A stretch of DNA of 64,000 nt from Gemmiger sp. An87 (GTDB lineage Bacteria > Bacillota > Clostridia > Oscillospirales > Ruminococcaceae): NCBI RefSeq assembly GCF_002159185.1, contig NZ_NFHD01000009.1, forward strand, positions 47,928-111,927, read 5' to 3'. How positions within the stretch are numbered: the stretch's first letter is position 1; every line of letters starts with the position of its first letter. The notes under the pieces were generated by a model. It did no database searches and had not been told where the DNA came from. It saw only the letters and a list, made by a program, of their open reading frames with translations. A program made the translations under genes and the position numbers. This document shows, piece by piece, positions 1-8,773 of this stretch.

Positions 1-732
1 ACCGGCCCCAACATGGCCGGTAAATCCACCTACATGCGCCAGAATGCACTGATCACTCTGATGGCGCAGATCGGCAGCTTTGTTCCGGCCCAGGAATGCC
101 GGGTGGGCGTGGTGGACGCCATCTTCACCCGCGTGGGTGCGTCGGATGATCTGGCTGCCGGTCAGTCCACCTTCATGGTGGAGATGACCGAGGTGGCCGA
201 GATTCTGCAATACGCCACCAAGCGCAGCCTGGTCATTCTGGACGAGATCGGCCGCGGCACCTCCACCTTCGACGGCATGAGCATTGCCCGGGCAGTGGTG
301 GAGCATATTGCCGGCCAAATTGGCTGCAAGACCTTGTTTGCCACCCATTACCATGAGCTGACCGAGCTGGAAAGCGCCATGGACTGCGTGAAAAACTACA
401 ACATCGCAGTGAAGAAGCGGGGCGATGACATCACCTTCCTGCGGCGCATTGTGCGCGGCCCGGCCGACGACAGCTACGGCATTCAGGTGGCGAAGCTGGC
501 AGGCCTGCCGGACAGCGTGACCAAGCGTGCCAAGGAGGTGCTGCGCGCACTGGAGGCGTCCGCACCCAAAAAGCAGCAGGTGGAGCAGCTGGACTTCGGC
601 GTGGTGGAGGAGATGAGCAGCCCGGCGCTGCCCAGCGAGATTCTGGACAAGCTGCGCGATACCGATCTGAATACCCTGACCGGTATCGAAGGGCTGCAAT
701 TCCTGTGTGAAATCAAAAACGCGCTGCAATAA
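1..732 (+). CDS. mutS: DNA mismatch repair protein MutS, C-terminal part (5' end outside window)
   Basis: This is the last 243 residues of MutS, the mismatch-recognition ATPase that recruits MutL. The open frame runs in from the left edge, and the first visible residues ([10 protein letters not shown]) are the Walker A loop. The Walker B/signature segment [13 protein letters not shown] follows at about visible residues 78-90, then the ATPase-domain ATHYHEL motif. The helix-turn-helix dimerisation region near [17 protein letters not shown] and a divergent C-terminal tail complete it. The ATG at base 13 lies inside Walker A and is not a start. mutL follows after 28 bp, the usual mutSL operon order. 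Identity is certain; only length and start are unknown. Confidence 0.97.
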   Translation, partial: TGPNMAGKSTYMRQNALITLMAQIGSFVPAQECRVGVVDAIFTRVGASDDLAAGQSTFMVEMTEVAEILQYATKRSLVILDEIGRGTSTFDGMSIARAVVEHIAGQIGCKTLFATHYHELTELESAMDCVKNYNIAVKKRGDDITFLRRIVRGPADDSYGIQVAKLAGLPDSVTKRAKEVLRALEASAPKKQQVEQLDFGVVEEMSSPALPSEILDKLRDTDLNTLTGIEGLQFLCEIKNALQ

Positions 733-760
733 GGCGGCGTTTTCAGGGAGGTGACCGGAT

Positions 761-2827
761 TTGGCGGTCATACATATTCTGGACAAGCATACCGCAGAGC
801 TGATCGCCGCCGGTGAGGTGGTGGAGCGGCCTGCTTCCGTAGTAAAGGAACTGCTGGAGAATTCCATTGATGCCGGAGCCACGAAGGTTGCGGTCACCAT
901 TGAACGGGGCGGCGTTTCGCTGATCCAGGTGGCGGACAACGGCAGCGGCATCGAGGCGGAGTACATTTCCACTGCCTTTATTCGCCATGCCACCAGTAAG
1001 ATTCAAACCCAGGAGGATCTGGAAAGCATCCACACCCTGGGCTTCCGCGGCGAGGCACTTGCCTCCATTGCCAGCGTGGCCCGGGTGGAGGTGCTTACCC
1101 GCACCGAGCCGGACGAGTTTGCCTGCTGCTATCGCATTGAGGGCGGGGAAGAGCTGGGGATGGAACCGGGGGCACGCCCCATCGGAACCACCATCTCGGT
1201 ACGGGATCTTTTCTACAATACCCCCGCCCGGATGAAGTTTTTGAAGAAGGATTCCAGCGAAGGTACCTTCGTGGGCGAGACGGTCAGCCGAATTGCCCTG
1301 TCTCACCCCGAGGTGAGCGTGTCTTTCATCCGTGAAGGTAAACTGCTTTACAAGACTCCCGGCGACGGAGATCTGCGCAGTGCGGTTTATGCGGTGCTGG
1401 GCAAGGAGTTCGCTCGGGACCTTCTGCCGGTAAAAAGCAGCATGGGCAACTATTCCGTGTCCGGCCTGATCACTCCGCCGCGAGCCTGCCGAGCCAGCCG
1501 GGGCATGCAGTTCTTCTTCATCAACGGGAGGTTCGTAAAGAACCGCACCATGATGGCCGCTATGGAGAACGCCTACCGGGGAACCCTGATGCAGGGCAAG
1601 TTCCCGGGCTGTGTGCTGATGCTGGATATGCCGGCACAGCTGGTGGATGTGAACGTGCACCCCGCTAAAACAGAGGTGCGCTTTGCCCGGGAAAATGATG
1701 TGTTTGATGCAGTTTACGGCGCGGTGAAAAACGCGCTGGGTCAGCCCGGCAGTGGCGAGCAGCAGTTTCAGTTCACCGCCGGTCAAACACCCGAAAAGGA
1801 GTCGGTCAAGCAGCCCACGGCGCAGCCGGAAGCAGCGAAAAAAGCATTTGATTTCGCTGTGAAGCAAGACGGCTTTACAGTAAAAGCGGAGCCGAAAAAG
1901 GCGGAAACCGGCGGAATCTGGCCGGTTCTGCCCAAAAAGGAGGAGCCGCTGGAGCCCATCGTTACGATACCGGATGAAGAGGACGCTCCGCGCATCTCCC
2001 GCGTTTGGCAAAACAGTCAGAGTAGCTTTGCGAAGTCGGTGGGAGAGGGCTTCCGCTCAGAACCGGTTCCGCTAGCAAAATACGCCGAGCCGGAGCAAAC
2101 CAGGGAAGAGCCTGCCGCTCAATGGGATACGGTGAAGCCCGTGCCTCAGCCGGAGCCGGCGAAACCGGAAGTGCCTGCCGAACAGACTGTATTTGCCCAG
2201 TCGGTGGCAGAGCCGTTGGAGCCCCGGCAGCAGACAATGGAGCCGGAGCAGACCAGTCAGCCATTGCAATACGTGGGCGAGGTGTTCAAAACCTACATCA
2301 TCACCCAACGCGGACAGGAGATGTGCCTGATCGACAAGCACGCAGCCCACGAGCGCATTCTGTATGAACGGCTGGCCGCAGATTACGGCAAGGTGAGCAG
2401 CCAGCTGCTGCTTGCCCCCGTCACGGTGAACCTTTCCGCGGAAGAGAAAAACGCCATTCTGGAGCATGAGGCCCTGTTGCGGGATGCAGGCGTGGAAACC
2501 GAGGATTTCGGCGGTAGCACGGTGCTGGTCCGTTCGGTCCCGGCCGATGTGGAGACTCCAGACGTGGAAGGCCTGATCTGTGAGCTGGCTGCAAAGCTAG
2601 CCCGAGGCAGCCGGGATGCTTTGAGCGAGAAGACCGAGTGGGTGCTGCATTCCATCGCCTGCCGGGCAGCGATCAAGGCGGGCGATCGCACCGCCAGTGC
2701 CGAGCTGATGCATCTGGCCCAGGATATTCTGGACGGCAAGGTGCCGCCCTTCTGCCCCCATGGCAGACCGGTGGTGTTGAAATTGACAAAGAAGGAGCTG
2801 GAAAAACAGTTTGGGCGGATTGGATAA
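761..2827 (+). CDS. mutL: DNA mismatch repair protein MutL
   Basis: MutL is the ATP-dependent matchmaker and nicking endonuclease of methyl-independent mismatch repair. The N-terminal GHKL ATPase shows ENSIDAGA, DNGSGI and GFRGEALASI (about residues 34-105). A long acidic, Pro/Glu-rich linker spans roughly residues 330-500. The C-terminal domain has an endonuclease-type motif DKHAAHERILYE (consensus DQHAxxExxxxE, so Q is replaced by K), plus ACRAAIKAGD and CPHGRP, which help form the metal site. I chose the TTG start at 761 because GGAGG lies 8 bases upstream and the reading begins AVIHILDKHTAELIAAGEVV, as in the family. The end overlaps miaA by 17 bp. Confidence 0.97.
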   Translation: MAVIHILDKHTAELIAAGEVVERPASVVKELLENSIDAGATKVAVTIERGGVSLIQVADNGSGIEAEYISTAFIRHATSKIQTQEDLESIHTLGFRGEALASIASVARVEVLTRTEPDEFACCYRIEGGEELGMEPGARPIGTTISVRDLFYNTPARMKFLKKDSSEGTFVGETVSRIALSHPEVSVSFIREGKLLYKTPGDGDLRSAVYAVLGKEFARDLLPVKSSMGNYSVSGLITPPRACRASRGMQFFFINGRFVKNRTMMAAMENAYRGTLMQGKFPGCVLMLDMPAQLVDVNVHPAKTEVRFARENDVFDAVYGAVKNALGQPGSGEQQFQFTAGQTPEKESVKQPTAQPEAAKKAFDFAVKQDGFTVKAEPKKAETGGIWPVLPKKEEPLEPIVTIPDEEDAPRISRVWQNSQSSFAKSVGEGFRSEPVPLAKYAEPEQTREEPAAQWDTVKPVPQPEPAKPEVPAEQTVFAQSVAEPLEPRQQTMEPEQTSQPLQYVGEVFKTYIITQRGQEMCLIDKHAAHERILYERLAADYGKVSSQLLLAPVTVNLSAEEKNAILEHEALLRDAGVETEDFGGSTVLVRSVPADVETPDVEGLICELAAKLARGSRDALSEKTEWVLHSIACRAAIKAGDRTASAELMHLAQDILDGKVPPFCPHGRPVVLKLTKKELEKQFGRIG

Positions 2828-3767
2828 ACCGAGAGTTCTCGCCATCGGCGGACCCACAGCTTCCGGCAAGACCTCTTTGTCGGTGGAGCTGGCCAAGCGT
2901 TTGAACGGCGAGGTGATCTGCGTGGACTCCATGCAGATCTACCGGGGGCTGGATGTGGGCACCGCAAAGGTGACCGAAGAGGAGATGCAGGGAGTACCTC
3001 ACCATCTGGTGGGCTTTCTGGCACCGGAGGAAGCCTTCAGCGTGGCGGACTTTGTCGCGCTGGCAGACCGGTGCATCCGGGATATCAGTGCCCGGGGCAA
3101 GCTTCCGGTGCTGGTGGGCGGAACCGGCCTGTACATGGAAAGTTTGCTGTGCGGGCTTCGTTTTGCCGAGCAGAAGACAGACCCGGCTGTGCGCAGGCAG
3201 CTGGAAGAACAGGCAGAACTGCTTGGAGCCGATGCCATGCACGAAAAGCTGGCGAAGATCGACCCGGAATACGCGGCCACGGTCCATCCCAACAATGTGG
3301 GGCGGGTGCTGCGGGCTCTGGAGCTGTTCCAGGTAACCGGCGTTACCATGACCCGGCAGCGTGCGGAATCAAAGCCGAGTGAGCCTCCCTACGACAGTCT
3401 GCTGTTCTGCATCGGGTTTGAGGACCGGAGTGCTCTGTATCAGCGAATCGACCGCCGGGTGGATTTGATGCTGGAACAGGGGATTCTCGAGGAGGCCCAG
3501 CTGGTCTATGACCACCGGGATACCTACCGGACTGCAGCGCAAGCCATCGGATACAAGGAATTCTTCCCGTATCTTTGCGGGGAAAGCCCGCTGGAACCCT
3601 GTGTGGAAAAGCTCAAGCAGGCATCCCGCAACTATGCAAAGCGGCAGCTTACCTGGTTCCGGCGGATGCCCCAGACCATCTGGCTGGATGGCATGCGAGG
3701 CAATCTGGAAGAGCAGGCCTGGGCGTATATTCAAGAGCGCTGGCCGCAGTTGAATCTCGGTCTGTGA
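2811..3767 (+). CDS. miaA: tRNA dimethylallyltransferase MiaA
   Basis: MiaA transfers a dimethylallyl group to A37 of tRNAs that read codons beginning with U. The sequence shows the P-loop GGPTASGKTSL at about residues 13-23, DSMQIYRGLDVGTAK, the GGTGLY segment and a C-terminal QLTWFRR motif. The 318-residue length is normal. The start is probably the TTG at 2811, inside the end of mutL, with AGGAG about 13 bases upstream; a TTG at 2820 is the alternative. The overlap with mutL suggests translational coupling, and the mutS-mutL-miaA order is common in Firmicutes. Confidence 0.96.
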   Translation: MGGLDKPRVLAIGGPTASGKTSLSVELAKRLNGEVICVDSMQIYRGLDVGTAKVTEEEMQGVPHHLVGFLAPEEAFSVADFVALADRCIRDISARGKLPVLVGGTGLYMESLLCGLRFAEQKTDPAVRRQLEEQAELLGADAMHEKLAKIDPEYAATVHPNNVGRVLRALELFQVTGVTMTRQRAESKPSEPPYDSLLFCIGFEDRSALYQRIDRRVDLMLEQGILEEAQLVYDHRDTYRTAAQAIGYKEFFPYLCGESPLEPCVEKLKQASRNYAKRQLTWFRRMPQTIWLDGMRGNLEEQAWAYIQERWPQLNLGL

Positions 3768-3857
3768 GACTGTAACTCGGTTCAATTACAACGGGAGATG
3801 CAGGGCCGTCCGCCGAACGGCTGCGGTTCAAATTCATTGCAATAGGAGGAGCGAAGC

Positions 3858-5075
3858 ATGCGAAGCTCCAAACAAAAAATTATCACAGCAGTGGTGCTGG
3901 CGGTGCTCGTGCTGCCGGCAGTATATCTGGGGGTTCAGCTGTTTGCTATTCTGAACCGTCCCTACCGCACGGAAACGGCGGTGGAATACACCATGTCTGA
4001 CAGCGTTTTTGCCAACGGCTATGTGGTGTTCGATCAGACCGCGGTGGAAGGCAGCGGCGATTTGGGGTACCTGGTGGAAAACGGCGAGCGTGTGGCGGCC
4101 GGCACCGCAGTGGCGGAGGTTTATGCCAGCACTGAACAGGCGCAGAGCCGCCGCCAGTTGGAGGAGCTGGAGACTCAGCTCAGTCTGCTGGAAAAATCCG
4201 AAAACACCAGTGGTACCGATGTGGACATGCTCTATAAGCAGCAGCAGAACGCACTGTACGATCTGCTGGACTGCATTGACATGCAAGCCTACGATCAGGT
4301 AAAAGAGGCAGGCAACCAGTATCTTCTGGCGGCAAACAAGATCCAGATCATGACCGGCGCAGTAAGCAATTTTGATCAGGCCAAGCAGGAACTGCAGGCA
4401 CAGAAGGATCAGGCGGAGGCTCAGCTGGGTCAGCCGGAAACCATCTCTGCGCCGGTGGGCGGCTACTTTGTGGCCTCTGATTCGGCGGATCTGCTCTCGC
4501 TGACGAGGGAGCAGCTGGATGAAATGGATGCGGCTACGCTGGCGCAGTCCATTGAGGACGGCGAGGGCGTGCAGCCCCTGGAGGGCGCGGGTAAGATCGT
4601 AACCAGTTATACCTGGTATTTCTACGGTACCTGCAGCCTGGAAGAGGGCAAAAAGTTCGAGAATGTGTCCAGCGTTCAGATCAGCTTCCCGGGTGCGGCA
4701 GAAAAGACACTTCCGGCCACGGTGGAGTCCATCGAGCTGAATGAGGAACAGGGGCTTGCCAAATTTGTGCTGCACTGTGAATACATCGGCGCCGATGTGC
4801 TGGGCCTTTCACTGGAGGAGGCGAAGATCGACTTCGAGTCCTACGAGGGCCTGCGTGTGGATGCAGACGCGCTGCATATTGTGGATGGCGAAAAGGGCGT
4901 CTATGTGAAGTATGGCAATCTGGCGCGCTGGCGTAAGATTCAGATCGTCTATCAGAACGATGAATATATGCTGGTAGCAGAGGACGGCAAGGTTGGTACC
5001 GACAATGAGCTGCGCATGTTTGACGAGGTAATTGTGGAAGGTACGGACCTGCGGGACGGAAAGATCCTGAGCTGA
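3858..5075 (+). CDS. HlyD-like membrane-anchored protein upstream of sepF
   Basis: This 405-residue protein begins with a basic N-terminus and one membrane segment (about residues 8-30). A biotinyl-lipoyl-like half barrel with GYVVFDQTAV and ENGERVAAGTAVAEV follows. A helical hairpin runs from about residue 95 to 190, and a second half barrel has ISAPVGGYFVASDS. This is the layout of HlyD/RND adaptor proteins, which bridge an inner-membrane pump to an outer channel, yet no pump is adjacent. A good RBS (AGGAGG) precedes the ATG. Related genes are often found next to sepF/ylmH in Clostridia, so a cell-envelope or division-linked role is plausible but unproven. Class membership is fairly sure; function is unknown. 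Confidence 0.8.
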   Translation: MRSSKQKIITAVVLAVLVLPAVYLGVQLFAILNRPYRTETAVEYTMSDSVFANGYVVFDQTAVEGSGDLGYLVENGERVAAGTAVAEVYASTEQAQSRRQLEELETQLSLLEKSENTSGTDVDMLYKQQQNALYDLLDCIDMQAYDQVKEAGNQYLLAANKIQIMTGAVSNFDQAKQELQAQKDQAEAQLGQPETISAPVGGYFVASDSADLLSLTREQLDEMDAATLAQSIEDGEGVQPLEGAGKIVTSYTWYFYGTCSLEEGKKFENVSSVQISFPGAAEKTLPATVESIELNEEQGLAKFVLHCEYIGADVLGLSLEEAKIDFESYEGLRVDADALHIVDGEKGVYVKYGNLARWRKIQIVYQNDEYMLVAEDGKVGTDNELRMFDEVIVEGTDLRDGKILS

Positions 5076-5126
5076 TTAGAGCCGCGTGAAAATTTATGGA
5101 AGCAGCCAAAAAAATGATTTTGTTTG

Positions 5127-5155
5127 TTGACAGGTTGCCGAAAAACGGCGATAAT
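5127..5155 (+). promoter_or_regulatory. Sigma-A-type promoter of sepF
   Basis: TTGACA at 5127-5132 is followed by a 17-base spacer and GATAAT at 5150-5155. It lies 79 bases before the sepF start. The division cluster therefore probably has its own promoter, separate from the HlyD-like gene upstream. Confidence 0.75.
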
Positions 5156-5233
5156 ATATACTAACTTATTCTATATTTTTCTTGCATGAAAAAGGTCAAT
5201 CTTATCAATGCACATTGGAAGGAGCAATGAAAG

Positions 5234-5680
5234 ATGTTTGATAAAGTGAAAAGCATGCTGGGCGTGGGTGACGAAGCCGAGGACGACTACTACGATACCG
5301 ACGATATGTTCATCAATCCCTCCCGCGGTGGCGCTGCCCCCGAAGAGGATTATCCGCCGGAAAATACCGGTAAACGCAATAAGGTGGTAAACATCAATGC
5401 CACCACTCAGCTGCAGGTGGTTCTGGTCAAACCCGAACGGTTTGATGACGCCAGCACTGTGGCGGATCATCTGAATGCCAAGCGCACCGTTGTGCTGAAT
5501 CTGGAGTCCACGAACAAAGAGGTTTCCCGCCGTCTGGTGGACTTTTTGTCCGGCGTGGCCTACGCGAACAACGGCCAGATGAAGCGTGTGGCCAACAGCA
5601 CTTTCATCATCACTCCCTATAACGTGGATATTATGGGTGATCTGCTGGACGAGCTGGAGAGCAATGGCGTATTCTTCTGA
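5234..5680 (+). CDS. sepF: Cell division protein SepF
   Basis: SepF tethers FtsZ polymers to the membrane and helps align them for septation in Gram-positive bacteria. The protein (148 residues) has a membrane-binding amphipathic N-terminus (MFDKVKSMLG), an acidic low-complexity linker (residues 15-55) and the C-terminal SepF/YlmF domain. That domain contains LVKPERFDDASTVADHL, a VVLNLESTN segment and a FLSGVAYA segment. Length matches the family. ylmH starts inside its last 17 bases, and divIVA follows, the usual sepF-ylmH-divIVA order. Confidence 0.95.
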   Translation: MFDKVKSMLGVGDEAEDDYYDTDDMFINPSRGGAAPEEDYPPENTGKRNKVVNINATTQLQVVLVKPERFDDASTVADHLNAKRTVVLNLESTNKEVSRRLVDFLSGVAYANNGQMKRVANSTFIITPYNVDIMGDLLDELESNGVFF

Positions 5681-6461
5681 TCCGATTGCCCAGCGGGGCT
5701 TTGTTCCGCCGCAGAACGATCAGGAACGGCTGGTGATGCGCCGAGTTCAGGACCTGTGCGAAATCGCCATGCGCAAGGGAATTGCACGCTACAGCACCTT
5801 TCTGAGTGACCGGGAACAGACGTTGGCACAAGCTGCGCTGAACCGGGAGGGGTGTGAGGAGTATTCCTTCGATGGCGGCTATCCTTTTGCAGAGCGAAAA
5901 ATCCTGTGCATCGAACCGGTGGGGTCTTGCGGGACCCTGCCCATTGCCTGTGTTCAGGTGGAGTGCTTCCGTGCGCAGGATGTGCCCGCCCACAAGGATT
6001 ATCTGGGCGCGGTTCTGGGCCTTGGGCTGGACCGATCCAGCATCGGCGATATTGTACTTGACCCCCAGGCGCCGGGCACGGCCTATGTATTTGCGCTGGA
6101 ACCGGCAGCAGAGCTGCTTTGCAATGAGCTTGCCAGTGTGGGCCGGTATTCCGTTCACACGCAGCGCTTTTACGGAGAGATTCCGGTGCAGGAGCCGGAG
6201 CGAACCCGGCAGAGCGCTACGGTTTCGTCCCTTCGGGCGGACGCAGTCCTGGCGGCGATGCTTCGATGCAGCCGTGGTCAGGCCGCTGATCTTGTGCGCG
6301 GCGGCCGGCTGGAGATCAATCATGTGGCTGTGAGCAATCCGCATGCACCGGTGTATCAGGGCGACCTGTTCACGGTGCGGGGGAGCGGCCGGTTTCGCCT
6401 GGAGGAGATTGGCGGAAAAAGCAAAAAAGATCGCCAATTTATTACATTTTTTCAATACTGA
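5664..6461 (+). CDS. ylmH: YlmH-type S4-domain RNA-binding protein
   Basis: This 265-residue protein carries a YlmH N-terminal region (QERLVMRRVQDLCEIAMRKG; FLSDREQ) and a C-terminal S4 RNA-binding domain (about residues 185-250, with LRADAVLAAMLRCSRGQAADLV and GRLEINH). YlmH proteins are encoded in the division cluster; a Bacillus homologue has been linked to rescue of stalled ribosomal complexes. I took the start as the ATG at 5664, which overlaps sepF by 17 bases. The frame is open further upstream, but that extension is only sepF read in another frame. Confidence 0.9.
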   Translation: MAYSSDPIAQRGFVPPQNDQERLVMRRVQDLCEIAMRKGIARYSTFLSDREQTLAQAALNREGCEEYSFDGGYPFAERKILCIEPVGSCGTLPIACVQVECFRAQDVPAHKDYLGAVLGLGLDRSSIGDIVLDPQAPGTAYVFALEPAAELLCNELASVGRYSVHTQRFYGEIPVQEPERTRQSATVSSLRADAVLAAMLRCSRGQAADLVRGGRLEINHVAVSNPHAPVYQGDLFTVRGSGRFRLEEIGGKSKKDRQFITFFQY

Positions 6462-6488
6462 TACCAGAAGCACTGGAGGAATTAGATT

Positions 6489-7271
6489 ATGATCTCACCG
6501 CAGGAAATCCGCAGCGTCACGTTCGACAAGGTCATGCGTGGATATCGGCCGGAGGACGTGGACGCCTTTTTGCAGCAGGTGGCTCAGGATATGGAGCAGC
6601 TGGCCGCGGACAACGCCGACAAGGAGAAGAAATTGTACATCCTTGCGGAGAAGATCGAAGAGTACCGGCGGGACGAAGACAACCTGAAGACTGCGCTGCT
6701 GAATGCGCAGCGGATGGGCGAAAGCGTGATCCGTGAAGCCAAACAGAAGGCGGAGTCTTTGCTGCGCGAGGCCGGCATCCGGGCCGATACCCTTACCCGG
6801 GTGGCTCAGGAGCAGAGCGAAGAGCAGCAGCAGGAGCTGGAGCGCGTCAAGGCTGAGGTAGCTCATTTCAAGAATACCCTGCTGGCCATGTATAAGCAGC
6901 ACATCGAGCTGATCAGTGGTCTGCCTGGCGATGAAGAGGCAGAGGAAGCCGAGCCTGTGGTGGAGACTGTTGAGCCTGTGCAGGAGGAAGTACCTCAGGC
7001 ACAGTCGGAGGAAGAGGCACAGCCCGAGCAGGCTCCCGCTGCGGAGGAGCCGAAGGCGGAGACGATGCAGTTCCCCGATCTGTCTGAGCTCTACGGAGAG
7101 CAGTCCAGTGAGCCGTCCGGCAATATGCTGGATACCGTGGAAGAGTTCTTTGAGGAAGATTTTTCCGCGCAGAGCTTCAGCCAGCAGCCCACAGAAGAGC
7201 CCAAGCAGGCGGAGCAGCCTGAGCAGGCTCCTGCGTTCCAGGGATTCAAGGGAATCCAGTTCACCGATTGA
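6489..7271 (+). CDS. divIVA: DivIVA-family polar/septal protein
   Basis: The N-terminus (SPQEIRSVTFDKVMRGYRPEDVDAFL) is the diagnostic DivIVA membrane-binding module. A coiled coil follows (about residues 30-135), rich in heptads and charged residues. The remaining 120 residues are a Glu/Gln/Pro-rich disordered tail, longer than in Bacillus. DivIVA proteins sense negative membrane curvature at septa and poles and recruit Min, chromosome-anchoring or wall-synthesis factors. The gene is last in the sepF-ylmH-divIVA set, with AGGAGG-like RBS sequence just before its ATG. Confidence 0.95.
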   Translation: MISPQEIRSVTFDKVMRGYRPEDVDAFLQQVAQDMEQLAADNADKEKKLYILAEKIEEYRRDEDNLKTALLNAQRMGESVIREAKQKAESLLREAGIRADTLTRVAQEQSEEQQQELERVKAEVAHFKNTLLAMYKQHIELISGLPGDEEAEEAEPVVETVEPVQEEVPQAQSEEEAQPEQAPAAEEPKAETMQFPDLSELYGEQSSEPSGNMLDTVEEFFEEDFSAQSFSQQPTEEPKQAEQPEQAPAFQGFKGIQFTD

Positions 7272-7291
7272 TCGGAATAAAACACTCGGGA

Positions 7292-7321
7292 AGGCGGCGT
7301 TTTGAAAAAGGCGCCGCCTTT
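7292..7321 (+). terminator. Hairpin between divIVA and lspA, weak terminator or attenuator
   Basis: A 9-bp perfect stem (AAGGCGGCG with CGCCGCCTT) has a 12-base loop. Only two T bases follow the stem, so termination is likely partial and lspA may be transcribed by read-through. Confidence 0.4.
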
Positions 7322-7356
7322 GCTGCGAAACGGAAGACTAAAGGAGAACATTTGTT

Positions 7357-7854
7357 TTGGCAACTGTATTGATTACCGCCGCTGTGGTGGCGTTGCTTGT
7401 GATTTTGGACCAGGCCATCAAACTCTGGGCGACGGCAGTGCTTGCCCCGGTGGGGGCAATGCCGCTTATCCCCGGTGTAGTGGAGCTGCGCTATTACTTG
7501 AATGACGGCGCAGCCTTCAGCAGCTTCAGCGGTCAGCAGCTGTTCCTGATTGTATTTACAAGCGTGGCGATGGTAGCCATTGCAGCCTATCTGCTGATCA
7601 AACGCCCGGCCCGTAAGCTGGAATATTGGGCCTGGGTGCTGGTTCTGGCAGGCGGAATCGGAAACTGGATCGACCGGGTGTTTAATCATCAGGTTGTGGA
7701 TTACATCAACTTCCTGTTTATCCGCTTTGCGATCTTTAACCTGGCGGACGTATTGGTTTGCACGGGAATCGGCCTGCTTGTCCTGAATCTGATTCTGGAA
7801 GAGCTGGCAGCCAAAAAGAAGGCTTCTGGAGAAAAAACGGATGGAACGATTTGA
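7357..7854 (+). CDS. lspA: Lipoprotein signal peptidase (signal peptidase II)
   Basis: LspA is the aspartic protease that removes signal peptides from lipidated prolipoproteins in the membrane. Four hydrophobic segments are visible in 165 residues. The conserved motifs are NDGAAFS, GGIGNWIDRV (first catalytic Asp) and FNLADV (second catalytic Asp). I chose the TTG start at 7357 because AAGGAG at 7341-7346 is correctly spaced. The 3' end overlaps the pseudouridine synthase gene by 14 bases, the common lspA-rluD pairing. Confidence 0.96.
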   Translation: MATVLITAAVVALLVILDQAIKLWATAVLAPVGAMPLIPGVVELRYYLNDGAAFSSFSGQQLFLIVFTSVAMVAIAAYLLIKRPARKLEYWAWVLVLAGGIGNWIDRVFNHQVVDYINFLFIRFAIFNLADVLVCTGIGLLVLNLILEELAAKKKASGEKTDGTI

Positions 7855-8773
7855 ATTTGTGGTGCAGCCTGAGCAGGCAGGCGATCGGCTTGACCGGTTT
7901 CTGGCTGCACAGACCGGGCTTTCCCGCAGTGCGCTGCAGCAGCTGATGGAGCAGGGAGGCGTGCTTTACGCTGGTAAGCCTGCCGCGAAAAATCAGAAGA
8001 TTCAGCCGGGAATTGCTATCTGCGTGGAAGTGCCTGAGGCTCAGCCATTGGACGCGGTACCCCAGGATATTCCGGTGGATATTGTCTATGAGGACGAGCA
8101 CCTTCTGGTGGTGAATAAACCTAAGGGGATGGTGGTGCATCCTGCACCCGGGAATCCGGACGGTACACTGGTAAATGCACTGTTGTATCATTGTGCGGGC
8201 CGGCTTTCCAGTATCGGGGGTGTAGTGCGCCCGGGTATCGTCCACCGCATTGACAAGGACACCAGTGGCCTGCTGGTGGTGGCAAAAGACGATGCTACCC
8301 ACACCGGACTGTCGGAGCAGATGGCCGTCCACAGCATTAACCGGGTGTATCAGACTGTGGTGTATGGCGGTTTTGCAAACGATGAGGGCTTTGTGGAAGC
8401 ACCCATCGGCCGCCATAAAATCGACCGGAAAAAGATGGCGGTCACCGAGCAGAACTCCAAATATGCATACACCGCTTATCATGTGCTGGGGCGTTATCAG
8501 GGATTCAGCCATCTGGAGTGCAGGTTGAAGACCGGCCGGACGCATCAGATTCGGGTCCATATGGCAAGTATCGGCCATCCGGTGGCCGGCGACCCGGTCT
8601 ACGGGCCCAAAAACGTGATCAAGAGCTTGCAGGGGCAATGCCTGCATGCAAAAACGCTGGGATTTGTGCATCCGATCACCGGCGAATATCTGGAATTCGA
8701 CAGTGAGCTGCCGGAGTATTTCACCCGCTTTTTGCGCTCGCTGGGAAAGGAGCAGGAGGAATGGAGCAGCTGA
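7841..8773 (+). CDS. rluD: RluA/RluD-family 23S rRNA pseudouridine synthase
   Basis: This enzyme isomerises specific uridines in RNA to pseudouridine. An N-terminal S4 domain (GDRLDRFLAAQTGLSRSALQ, about residues 11-70) precedes the RluA catalytic domain. The catalytic Asp lies in HRIDKDTSGLLVVAKDD (about residues 137-153), and GRTHQIRVHMASIGHPVAGDPVYG is the conserved C-terminal motif. The 310-residue length is typical. It overlaps lspA and the downstream HAD gene, so translation is probably coupled. The precise target (RluD-type or another site) cannot be decided from sequence. Confidence 0.93.
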   Translation: MERFEFVVQPEQAGDRLDRFLAAQTGLSRSALQQLMEQGGVLYAGKPAAKNQKIQPGIAICVEVPEAQPLDAVPQDIPVDIVYEDEHLLVVNKPKGMVVHPAPGNPDGTLVNALLYHCAGRLSSIGGVVRPGIVHRIDKDTSGLLVVAKDDATHTGLSEQMAVHSINRVYQTVVYGGFANDEGFVEAPIGRHKIDRKKMAVTEQNSKYAYTAYHVLGRYQGFSHLECRLKTGRTHQIRVHMASIGHPVAGDPVYGPKNVIKSLQGQCLHAKTLGFVHPITGEYLEFDSELPEYFTRFLRSLGKEQEEWSS

